From contig CBDHHO010000004.1 of NCBI GenBank assembly GCA_965263485.1, positions 1,116,001 to 1,180,000 of the forward strand: a stretch of 64,000 nucleotides of DNA, written 5' to 3'. Position 1 is the stretch's first letter. Every line of letters begins with the position of its first letter. Below are positions 33,954-41,586 of this stretch, one piece after another. The stretch is from Haliotispira sp965263485 (lineage in GTDB: Bacteria; Spirochaetota; Spirochaetia; SP-2023). A program made the translations under genes and the position numbers. Under the pieces are notes generated by a model. The model ran no database searches. It saw only the letters and a program-made list of their open reading frames with translations, and was not told the DNA's origin.

Positions 33954-35378
33954 ATGAAAATTTATGACTTTATAGGGATTGGATTCGGTCCATCAAATGT
34001 TTCTGTCGCAATTGCCGCAGAAAAACTTGAAATTAATAACTGTTTGTTTGTTGAGAAAAAGAGCGAGTTTGCGTGGTATCCAGGTATGTTGCTTGACACT
34101 TCACGGCTTCAAGTGGTTTTTTTAAAAGATTTAATAACGCTGATTGATCCAAAAAGCAAATATACTTTTTTGAATTATCTTTTCAGTTAAGATAGGCTCA
34201 ATGAGTTTATCAACCTGAGAAAATTTTTTCCAGATAGAATTGAATTTGCAGATTATTACAAATGGGTTGCTGAACAATTTAGCAATGTTATTTATTCAAA
34301 CGAGGTAAAAGAAGTTAGGTATAAAAATAATGTTTTGGAGGTAGTGACTGAGGACGCGAAAAAGATCGAAAACACATCTTACTACACAAAAAATATAATT
34401 GTAGCCGATGGTCTAGTTCCATCTATCCCTCAAGGAATAAAACTATCAGATAAAATTTTTCATTCAAACGATTGCTTACATAGGTTAGAAAAATCTTTTG
34501 ATGATTATCGGACAGAGTCAACGTTTATCGTTGTTGGTTCTGGGCAAACGGCTATTGATATATTAACTTATCTGAGAACAAGATATCCGAATGCAACTAT
34601 AATGGCTTGCGTTAGGGGATATTCCTACAAACCTCAAGACGACAGTCATTTTGTTAATGAACTTTTCTTCCCGAAGGCTGTGGATATGTGGTATTCGATG
34701 CCTAAAGAACTGAAAAACAAAATGTTATCTTATCACGCTGATGTAACGCATTCTGCAGCAGACATAGACATGCTACCGCCCTTGTACAATTCGTATTACA
34801 TGGACAAAGCAACTAAGAAAAATAAATTTCATATAAAGGGGACCTCTAAAAATTCGCTTTTGATGCCAGACGAAGGGATTTTTTGCGGCAGCGAGGAACG
34901 GAAGCCGAGCCATACTTTGCTGTATGGTAAGGCTTTCGTGACAAAGCTGCTCCGTGAAAAAGACCGAGTCTGGTGCGAAATTGGAATTTTTAGAGGTTCC
35001 CTAAAGAGATTTCATGAGCTTATAAGTGCCACTGAAAAAAATGGCACAGTAAAAGCCATTTTTCTCGATAGATACAAAGGAAAAGGAACGGTAAGTATAG
35101 AAGGATGTGCCTTAATATTAGCTACTGGTTACAAAAGACCTATGCCCATTAATTGCCTTTCTGGGTTAAATGATTATTTAGATTTGAATGAATATGGATA
35201 TTTATTTAACAGAGATTATTCCGTAAAAACAACAAAGAATATTTCACCAAATATTTATATACAAGGGTACGCTGAACAATCACATGGATTTTCGGAAATA
35301 CTTGTTTCGTTGATGCCTGTCAGAGCAAAGGAGATAATGCACAGTATCCAAGAAAACTTGAAAGGAGAAAAATGGTGA
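33954..35378 (+). pseudogene. SidA/IucD/PvdA-type N-monooxygenase, one stop codon plus an in-frame element
   Basis: Translated through, it is a flavin-dependent L-lysine/ornithine N6/N5-monooxygenase: FAD site DFIGIGFGPSNVSVAIA, then FVEKKSEFAWYPGMLLDTS, LQVVFLKDLITLIDP, NEFINLRKFFPDRIEFADYY, NADPH site FIVVGSGQTAIDILTYL, and C-terminal CALILATGYKRPMP and YIQGYAEQSHGFSEILVSL. Such enzymes start hydroxamate siderophore or related synthesis. A TAA at 34188-34190 breaks the frame after about 78 residues. The 164-bp element at 34838 plus its TAAA duplication adds 56 codons without a shift. Composition is much more AT-rich than neighbours, a sign of transfer. GGAG precedes the ATG. Confidence 0.85.
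34838..35001 (+). repeat. Family-1 element, 164 bp, inserted in frame in a gene
   Basis: Ends GGGGACCTCTAAAAATTC and GGAATTTTTAGAGGTTCCC, flanked by perfect TAAA duplications. Read in the host frame it encodes GTSKNSLLMPDEGIFCGSEE, HTLLYGKAFVTKLLREKDRV and EIGIFRGSL without a stop. The element is GC-richer than the surrounding AT-rich gene, so it entered after the gene was acquired. Confidence 0.95.
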
Positions 35379-36268
35379 AAAACCCTTCAAAAATATTGTT
35401 ACCCTCTATTTCAGGCGTATTAGCAGCATGTATATGGGGAGGGTGGATGCCAATAACTAAATATTCTATTTTGAATACTTTAGGGGTAATTGATATAATA
35501 TTTCTGCGTTTCTTAACTGCTTTCATAATAGCTATACCTTTTTTGTTTAAGTTGGGCTTTACAATTAATCAAACAAGTAGTAGTAAAAAAACACTCATCC
35601 TAACAATTGGTTCTGGTATCGGATATGTCTCTGTGGCTTCCTTTGGTTTTGAGTTTTTGCCAGCATCTTACGGAAGTATTATTCCTGTTAGTATGACTTT
35701 TTTTAGTATAACTATAGGAACGTTCATCTATAAAAGCGGTTTTTTAAAGATAAATAAAATAATATGCATCACTAGCATTTTATTAGGAGTCGTATTTTTA
35801 GTCAGAGAATTTGATTTTAATATTGATAGTAATTCAAGATATGGAATATTGCTATTTATATTCGCAGGTTTTATTTTCGCACTATACAACATCTTTGCAA
35901 AAAAATGGAATATCTTTCCTTTTCACGCAGTTGCAATTGTTTCATTCTATTCTTTTTTGATATATTTCCCAATATATATTTTTTTTCCTGATAAAACGAT
36001 TTTTAACGCCGACAAAGGAGAGATTTTTTTTCAAATTATCTATCAAGGGGTCATTGTATCTTTTATTGCTCTGTTATTGTTTAGTTATTCTGCATCAATA
36101 ATAGGTAGTTCTCGTGCTGCATTATTTTCAATTTTAATGCCTGTAAGCGGCGTGTTATTTTCTATAATACTTTTGGGCGAAACTATTTCAATAATAACAT
36201 TTTTATCTATGCTACTTATGTTGTTTGGTATGTTCATGGGCTTACTTCCTCCTAAAGGGGACCTCTAA
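35372..36268 (+). CDS. EamA/DMT-family membrane transporter, 3' end supplied by a repeat element
   Basis: A 298-residue protein with about ten membrane helices in two EamA repeats (SGVLAACIWGGWMPITKYSI, FLRFLTAFIIAIPFLFKLG, IIGSSRAALFSILMPVSGVL, TFLSMLLMLFGMFMGLLP). It overlaps the end of the monooxygenase gene by seven bases, so the two formed one operon, perhaps synthesis and export of a metabolite. The last codons and the stop (KGDL*) are read from the inserted element, so a few native C-terminal residues may be lost. Very AT-rich. Confidence 0.88.
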   Translation: MVKNPSKILLPSISGVLAACIWGGWMPITKYSILNTLGVIDIIFLRFLTAFIIAIPFLFKLGFTINQTSSSKKTLILTIGSGIGYVSVASFGFEFLPASYGSIIPVSMTFFSITIGTFIYKSGFLKINKIICITSILLGVVFLVREFDFNIDSNSRYGILLFIFAGFIFALYNIFAKKWNIFPFHAVAIVSFYSFLIYFPIYIFFPDKTIFNADKGEIFFQIIYQGVIVSFIALLLFSYSASIIGSSRAALFSILMPVSGVLFSIILLGETISIITFLSMLLMLFGMFMGLLPPKGDL

Positions 36269-36477
36269 AAATTCCAATTTTGCGCTGGATCGCGATCTTG
36301 TTGCCGAATAAAAGTTCTGCCTTACGGCAGGATTTGTGAGGAATGGCCTGCTTCGCCCCGCCATTCCTCACCGTCAGCAAAGCCTTACCATACAGCAAAG
36401 TATGCCTCGGCTTCACTTCCTCGTTATCGACAAAATCTCGCTGATTCAGCATCGAAAGCGAATTTTTAGAGGTCCCC
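36257..36477 (-). repeat. Family-1 element, 221 bp, well preserved
   Basis: Flanked by perfect TAAA duplications. On the minus strand one frame is open: GTSKNSLSMLNQRDFVDNEE, VKPRHTLLYGKALLTVRN, CRKAELLFGNKIAIQRKIG, IFRGPL. It is the closest relative of the 221-bp copy at 4485. Confidence 0.95.
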
Positions 36478-36481
36478 TAAA

Positions 36482-36646
36482 GGCAGTCGCTGAGTTTAAT
36501 CGTTAGCTACCGTAATCTGGCTCATATCTCGGACCGATAGATTGAAGGACACGAAATCGCCTTGATTAAACGGAACTGTCTTCAACAGAACGGAAACATG
36601 CCCATTATTAAGGCCTCCGCTAAATCATTTACCTGTGCTGCCTGAG
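36482..36646 (-). pseudogene. Possible 3' gene fragment of unknown origin
   Basis: On the minus strand a frame reads GHVSVLLKTVPFNQGDFVSF then NLSVRDMSQITVAND and a stop near 36500. It looks like the end of a real protein, cut by the 320-bp repeat. A CTGCCTGAGTGCCGTA fragment of family-2 repeat lies at its junction with the direct repeat. No identity is claimed. Confidence 0.3.
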
Positions 36647-36967
36647 TGCCGTATAAGGCTCTTGTCGCACCAGGTATTGATGATCTTTGTGACCGTTGGA
36701 ATGCTGGTCCCGCAAGCCTGGGCCATCTCCGACTTGCTTTGCGGACCTTCCCGAAGCAGGGATCTGAAGATATGGGTACTGAACTTAGCCATAATCTTAT
36801 TAAATCATATTTACTGAAAAGATGCAAATCTCCTTGACATTGATTAGAAAATTATACTAGTATGATCCCAATTAAGATTTGCTGAAAAATGAAATGGAGC
36901 GTACAAATCCAATGACGGCATCCATCACAGAGCAGAAACTCACTATCCCTACTTATTTACTAAAGGA
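36647..36967. repeat. 321-bp direct repeat, copy 2 (right border of the AT-rich insertion)
   Basis: Second copy of 33627-33946. It carries only the first part of the ROK gene in antisense, so that fragment is dead, but supplies the genuine promoter and start of the DUF5107 gene. Confidence 0.92.
36834..36863 (+). promoter_or_regulatory. Promoter of the DUF5107 gene
   Basis: TTGACA (36834-36839) and TAGTAT (36858-36863), spaced 18 bases, directly ahead of the gene and inside the duplicated stretch. The ROK regulator is the obvious candidate to act here. Confidence 0.6.
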
Positions 36968-39900
36968 TAGTGAGTCGCTCCCGCTGTTTCTGGAAAAACG
37001 GGCCTACCAGGGCTCCTCGGGGAAAGTCTACCCCTATCGGGTTGCCGACCAGCTCTCGGAGCAGAAAGTAGAACAGGTATACCAGGCAGTTGTTCTGGAG
37101 AACCGCTACCTTAAAATCACGATACTGCCGGAATTGGGAGGCCGGATCCAGGCGGCATACGACAAAATCAAGGGCCGCCACTTTGTCTATCATAATCAAG
37201 TCATTAAACCCGCTTTAGTGGGACTGACGGGTCCATGGATCTCCGGGGGCATCGAGTTTAACTGGCCCCAGCACCACCGCCCCTCGACCTTTGAAGCCGT
37301 GGAATACCGCCTGGAAGAGAGCGGGGAAAGCGAAGATGGCAGCGTGGCAGTCTACCTGGGCGAACTGGAGCGCATGAACGGCTTGCAGCAATGCCTCGCC
37401 ATCCGGCTCCGCCCCGAGCACAACTATCTGGAGCTGAAAGGCCGGATTTTCAATACTTCTGCCCTGCCGCAGACCTTTTTGTGGTGGGCCAATCCCGCTG
37501 TGAAGGCGGAAGGCGGCCATCAGTCGATTTTTCCCCCCGACGTCAATGCCGTGTACGATCACGGGAAACGGGACGTAAGCCGCTTCCCGATTGCCATCGG
37601 AGAATATTACAAAGCCGATTACAGTGCCGGAGTTGATATTTCGCGCTATGACAATATCGCCGTGCCCACATCCTATATGGCCTGGCGTTCGGACTACAAT
37701 TTTGTCGGCGCCTATAGCCACAACGAAGGCGGCGGCCTGCTCCACGTTGCCAACCATCACATCGCGCCCGGGAAAAAACAGTGGACATGGGGCAATGGCG
37801 ATTTCGGCCAGGTCTGGGACCGCAATCTCACCGATGGCGACGGCCCGTATATCGAATTGATGACCGGTGTCTACACGGACAATCAGCCGGATTTTACCTG
37901 GCTGAGCCCGTACGAAGAAAAGCAGTTTACCCAGTACTTCATGCCCTACCGGGAGCTGGGCCAGATACAGAATGCCAGTGAGCGTGTGGCGTTAAAGTGC
38001 GAGCTGAAAAAAGATGCAAAGCATCCGGACGGAATCTTACAGCTTGGACTGCTGGCCTTTGGCCCGGAAGCGGACTTGCAGCTGGAATTACACGCCGATT
38101 CCACCCTCTTACACAGGGAAAGCCTCCACCTGGATCCCGAAGACTGCTGGACGAAAGAGCTTCCTCTGCCGGAAGAATACGAGGTGCTTTACTGTGCGGT
38201 TCTGGACTCCGAGCGCACCGTGCTACTGGACTATCGCCTGACAAAAAAGAGCGGCCTTGAAGAGATAGAAGAAATCCCGGAAGCGGCGAGCCGTCCGCTG
38301 CCCCCGGAACAAATCCAGCACAGCGACGAACTTTTTTTTGTCGGGCAGCACATAGAACAGTACCGCAACCCCTCCCTTGAAGCCGAATCCTACTACGCCG
38401 AAATCCTCCGGCGCGACCCCAAGGACTACCGCGCGAATCTGGCTATGGGTCGCTTACAGCTGCGTGCTTTTCGCTATCAGGCAGCCCTGGATTCTCTGGA
38501 GGCGGCCTTGCGTCGGCAGACGAAGCGAAACACCAATCCGATTGACGGGGAGGCCTCCTACCTGAAGGGGCTGGCGCTGCTGCAATTAAAGCGGGAGGAA
38601 GCGGCTTTGAGCTGTTTCTACAAAGCGGCTTGGTCGTTCAACTACAAAGCGAGTGCTCTGTATTACGTTGCCGTTATTCATTGCCGCAGGCAGCAGTGGT
38701 CGGACGCGCTGCAAGCGGTGAACCAGTCGGTCCACGAGCAGGGCTGCCACTGGCAGGCCCGCAGCCTGAAGGCGTATATCCTGAGAAACGGGAACGACAA
38801 TGCGGCCGCCATTCGGGAAGCCGAATTCATTTTGTCCCGGCAGCCCCTGCACATGATCGCCCTGCTGGAACTCTATTTCAGCCGTTCCGCTGCGCTGGAT
38901 ATACCGGACTCTTGGCTGAAGCAGCTGCGACATGAGAGCCATAATTTGCTTTCTGTGGCGTATTTGTATCAGTCGTGGGGAGCTTCCCGTACGGCAGCTG
39001 ATGTTCTGGCCCGCATTCCCGCAGACAGCGATCCGCTGCAATATTATGCCCAGGCTTACGTTGCCGCTTCTCGGGACCAGCCGTTCAGGGAGTATCTGGC
39101 GCGGGCGGAACAGTGTCGGAATTTTCGTCACTTCCCCAATAAAGAAGGCGATTACGCCGCCCTGCAATTTGCGGTCTCGCAGAACCCTCAGAGCCTGGCG
39201 CAGTACCACCTGGGGAATCTGCTGTACGACAGGAAGCGTTATGATGAGGCCTTTGCCTCTTGGCAGGCCCTGCCGCAGCACGCTCCCTCAAGGCGCAACA
39301 GCAGCATCTATCTGTATAACAAGCGGCGCGACACGGCTGCGGCCCTCAAGGAGCTGGAAGAGGCCTTGCGCATAGAAAACAGTCTGCAACAGACGAATCC
39401 CCGAATGCTCTTCGAATACAATTATTTGTTGAAGTGTTCCAGACAAACGGCCGCCCAACGCCTGGATTTTCTGGCCTCTCAGGATCCCGATGTTTCTAGG
39501 CTCGTTTCTCAGAGAGATGATTTACTGCTGGAATATCTTGAGTGCCTGCTTATTCAAGGTGAATATGGGCAAGCTTTATCGCAAATCAAAGTCCATGTTT
39601 TCCATCCCTGGGAAGGTGGGGAAGGCAAGGTGGCCAATTGCTACGTGCACGCTGCCATGGGTCAGGCAATTGGCCGTTTCCGGCAGGGACATTTAGATGC
39701 AGCGGTGGAAGAACTTCGCTGCGCTTTAGTCTACCCGGAAAATATCAATGAGGGAAAATTGCCGACCACAACGGACAACAATATTTATTATCTCCTAGGA
39801 TGCTTTCAATACTTGAATCAAGAGAAGGATTCCGCAGTGCTTTCTTGGGAGAAGGCCTGTCTCGGCCGTTCGGATCCCAGTCTGACGAGTTATTATAACG

Positions 39901-40247
39901 ATGCTCCGCTGGATTATATTTTATACCGTGCGCTGGCTCATCGCAGCCTGGGCCATGAGCGGGAGGCCAATCGTTTGTCCTATCGGCTGCTGGACTTTGG
40001 CGAGCGCAATCTGAATCGTGCGCCGGAGGCCGATTTTTTTGCGGTTTCCATGCCGGATTTTACGGTCTACGAATTGGATCGGCAGCAGGAGTTTCGCGAG
40101 CAGTGCCTCTTCGCTTTATTGCTCGGTTCTATCGGATTGGGGGATCGGTCGCGGGCAGAGGGCTTTGGTCGGGAATTGCTGCGGGAGAATCCCAATCATC
40201 TGAAAGGGAATTTGTTGTTGGATTTTTTGCCGGTGCTTTTGGTGTGA
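36912..40247 (+). CDS. DUF5107 domain protein with TPR repeats
   Basis: About 1111 residues. The N-terminal half is a DUF5107-type beta-sandwich related to carbohydrate-active folds: VLENRYLKITILPELGGRIQ, GGIEFNWPQHHRPSTF, TFLWWANPAVKAEGGHQSIF, KQWTWGNGDFGQVWD. The C-terminal half consists of TPR helices (YYAEILRRDPKDYRANLAMG, YDEAFASWQALPQHAPSRR). The fold resembles aldose-epimerase-like proteins; the reaction is unknown. No signal peptide. ATG 36912 is preferred (GGAG upstream), though ATG 36894 is possible. ROK regulator and a sugar-permease fragment nearby suggest glycan or glycoside use. Confidence 0.85.
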   Translation: MTASITEQKLTIPTYLLKDSESLPLFLEKRAYQGSSGKVYPYRVADQLSEQKVEQVYQAVVLENRYLKITILPELGGRIQAAYDKIKGRHFVYHNQVIKPALVGLTGPWISGGIEFNWPQHHRPSTFEAVEYRLEESGESEDGSVAVYLGELERMNGLQQCLAIRLRPEHNYLELKGRIFNTSALPQTFLWWANPAVKAEGGHQSIFPPDVNAVYDHGKRDVSRFPIAIGEYYKADYSAGVDISRYDNIAVPTSYMAWRSDYNFVGAYSHNEGGGLLHVANHHIAPGKKQWTWGNGDFGQVWDRNLTDGDGPYIELMTGVYTDNQPDFTWLSPYEEKQFTQYFMPYRELGQIQNASERVALKCELKKDAKHPDGILQLGLLAFGPEADLQLELHADSTLLHRESLHLDPEDCWTKELPLPEEYEVLYCAVLDSERTVLLDYRLTKKSGLEEIEEIPEAASRPLPPEQIQHSDELFFVGQHIEQYRNPSLEAESYYAEILRRDPKDYRANLAMGRLQLRAFRYQAALDSLEAALRRQTKRNTNPIDGEASYLKGLALLQLKREEAALSCFYKAAWSFNYKASALYYVAVIHCRRQQWSDALQAVNQSVHEQGCHWQARSLKAYILRNGNDNAAAIREAEFILSRQPLHMIALLELYFSRSAALDIPDSWLKQLRHESHNLLSVAYLYQSWGASRTAADVLARIPADSDPLQYYAQAYVAASRDQPFREYLARAEQCRNFRHFPNKEGDYAALQFAVSQNPQSLAQYHLGNLLYDRKRYDEAFASWQALPQHAPSRRNSSIYLYNKRRDTAAALKELEEALRIENSLQQTNPRMLFEYNYLLKCSRQTAAQRLDFLASQDPDVSRLVSQRDDLLLEYLECLLIQGEYGQALSQIKVHVFHPWEGGEGKVANCYVHAAMGQAIGRFRQGHLDAAVEELRCALVYPENINEGKLPTTTDNNIYYLLGCFQYLNQEKDSAVLSWEKACLGRSDPSLTSYYNDAPLDYILYRALAHRSLGHEREANRLSYRLLDFGERNLNRAPEADFFAVSMPDFTVYELDRQQEFREQCLFALLLGSIGLGDRSRAEGFGRELLRENPNHLKGNLLLDFLPVLLV

Positions 40248-40257
40248 TAAAAGTTAA

Positions 40258-40472
40258 GGGGACCTCTAAAAACTCCATTCTGCGCTCTTGCTCGCTCTTT
40301 TGAAACGAACAGCTTTGTCAGAAGAGGCGGCAGGCTCTTGCTGCGCACGGCCTGCATTTTCTTCCATGCTTTATCATGGAAGCCTATACAATACAACAAA
40401 GTATTCTTCGGCTCACTTCCTCGCTCCCAAATAGCTTCGCAAGAAAACAAAAGCGAATTTTTAGAGGTCCCC
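40258..40472 (-). repeat. Family-1 element, 215 bp, well preserved
   Basis: Ends GGGGACCTCTAAAAACTCC and GAATTTTTAGAGGTCCCC. The minus strand is open throughout: GTSKNSLLFSCEAIWERGSE, KNTLLYCIGF, FVSKERARAQNGVFRGPL. It includes a GGCAGGCTCTTGCTGCGCAC module seen in the 3.5-kb copy. Flanks TTAA and TTTT do not match. Confidence 0.93.
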
Positions 40473-40879
40473 TTTTGAACGAGATGCCACACGGGAAGAA
40501 TGCTCTGGCGACAGGGGGCAATATCCATGCAGTAAAGCTTTCGGGTATTAGTGTTGACAAGGTGAGAATTATCAATTTTACACTTCAGGGCCTTATCGCT
40601 GCTTATGCGGGGATCGTCCTTGCAACACAGCTTACAAGTGGTCAACCGAATTCGGCGATACAATTTGAACTCAATGTCATTTCGGCTTGTGTTCTGGGTG
40701 GTGTTTCCCTGAATGGGGGAAAGGCAACTATATCCGGTGTCGTCATCGGTGTCTTGATCATGGGAACCATAGAGAACGCTATGAATCTCCTTAACATCGA
40801 CTCTTTTTATCAATACTTGGTGCGTGGGAGTATTTTGCTTATTGCTGTCGGGGCCGATCAGAGCAAAGCCAGAAAATAA
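40473..40879 (+). pseudogene. Sugar ABC transporter permease (RbsC/MglC type), 5' part lost
   Basis: The remaining 130 or so residues are the C-terminal part of a BPD_transp_2 permease: GKNALATGGNIHAVKLSGIS, LQGLIAAYAGIVLATQLTSG, GGVSLNGGKATISGVVIGVL, LVRGSILLIAVGAD. The upstream two thirds are missing and the element at 40258 abuts the break; the frame continues from the element (IFRGPL) into the gene. With the ROK regulator and DUF5107 protein it points to a former sugar uptake operon. Confidence 0.85.
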
Positions 40880-40904
40880 AGCTCTGAGCAGGCTAACAAA
40901 CCCT

Positions 40905-41070
40905 CATCTCGGTACTTCGGTACACTTTAAATTTCCAGACTACGGTGCTCAGCAACCGAAAACAGGCCTCCCGGAAATTCATTTACTTACGCTGCCTGAG
41001 TGCCGTAGAATTCCTCCATGATGACCCTTGAGGTACGAAAGGCAGAAATTCAAGGTGTATCGAAGGCCCC
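40905..41070. repeat. Family-2 dispersed repeat, undisturbed copy
   Basis: Left end CGGTACTTCGGTACACTTT, inner CGGTGCTCAGCAACCG and CTGCCTGAGTGCCGTAG, right end GGCAGAAATTCAAGGTGTAT followed by CGAAGG. The outer arms are imperfect inverted complements. Fragments of the same family lie at 4.3, 36.64, 61.15 and 62.55 kb. No gene is seen from here to the tracrRNA. Confidence 0.7.
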
Positions 41071-41214
41071 TCACTAGACCCTTTTCGAACTCCCCACCCA
41101 AAAGCATATGTTGACAGATCAATAAAAAATCCTCTATTGATCGGGTTTGCCCAATCGTTTGGTCAAGTTCCCGTGTTTGGGATCTACTATTAAATGGGCA
41201 ATGAAAATGGGCTA

Positions 41215-41323
41215 GATAAAAAAACACCCTCCGTAGAGAGTGTTTTAATCTTGCGCCGATAAACGGCTTGTTTGCAGCTTTGCATATAGCATGCGCACTT
41301 TTCTTTAATATACCTTAAAGGCA
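41215..41323 (-). ncRNA. tracrRNA of the type II-C CRISPR system
   Basis: On the minus strand 41311-41292 is a perfect 20-base anti-repeat to the CRISPR repeat. A second pairing block, CTGCAA (41277-41272), can pair with the first bases of the crRNA repeat. Between the two lie 14 extra bases including GCAT-GCTAT-ATGC, able to form a small hairpin. A nexus hairpin GCCG-TTTATC-GGC (41267-41255) and a terminator hairpin with seven T end the RNA at about 41215. A promoter is at 41330-41358. Length about 108 bases. It is transcribed away from cas9. Confidence 0.9.
41218..41245 (-). terminator. Intrinsic terminator of tracrRNA
   Basis: AAACACTCTC and GAGGGTGTTT pair fully (one G-U) around TACG and run into T residues on the minus strand. 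Confidence 0.88.
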
Positions 41324-41329
41324 TTGCAC

Positions 41330-41358
41330 ATCATAAACAAATATCTGATATTGGTCAA
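41330..41358 (-). promoter_or_regulatory. tracrRNA promoter
   Basis: TTGACC (41353-41358) and TATGAT (41330-41335), exactly 17 bases apart on the minus strand. Transcription would start near 41323. A repeat element was inserted only 11 bases upstream of the -35 box. Confidence 0.8.
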
Positions 41359-41369
41359 GTAATATATAA

Positions 41370-41533
41370 GGGCACCTCTAAAAATTCCAATTTCGCGCTG
41401 AGCGGCGATCTTATTGCCGAATCGTTTCGTCACGAAAGCCTTACCATACAACAAAGTATGCCTCGGCTTCCATTTCTCGCGCTCGGCAAAATCTCGCTCA
41501 CTCAGCATCGAAAGCGAATTTTTAGAGGTCCCC
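41370..41533 (-). repeat. Family-1 element, 164 bp, between tracrRNA and cas9
   Basis: Ends GGGCACCTCTAAAAATTCC and GAATTTTTAGAGGTCCCC with perfect ATAA target duplications. Minus strand open: GTSKNSLSMLSERDFAEREK, HTLLYGKAFVTKRFGNKI, REIGIFRGAL. It separates cas9 from sequences further upstream. Confidence 0.95.
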
Positions 41534-41538
41534 ATAAT

Positions 41539-41562
41539 AAATTCTGATCGATTTCAGAATTT
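41539..41562 (+). promoter_or_regulatory. Hairpin in the cas9 leader
   Basis: AAATTCTGA (41539-41547) and TCAGAATTT (41554-41562) are perfect complements with a six-base loop, followed by TTATCTTT. It lies between the element and the cas9 RBS (GAGGTGGAG) and could act as an attenuator. I see no convincing cas9 promoter in the 53 bases after the element. Confidence 0.5.
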
Positions 41563-41586
41563 TTATCTTTCGAGGTGGAGATATTT

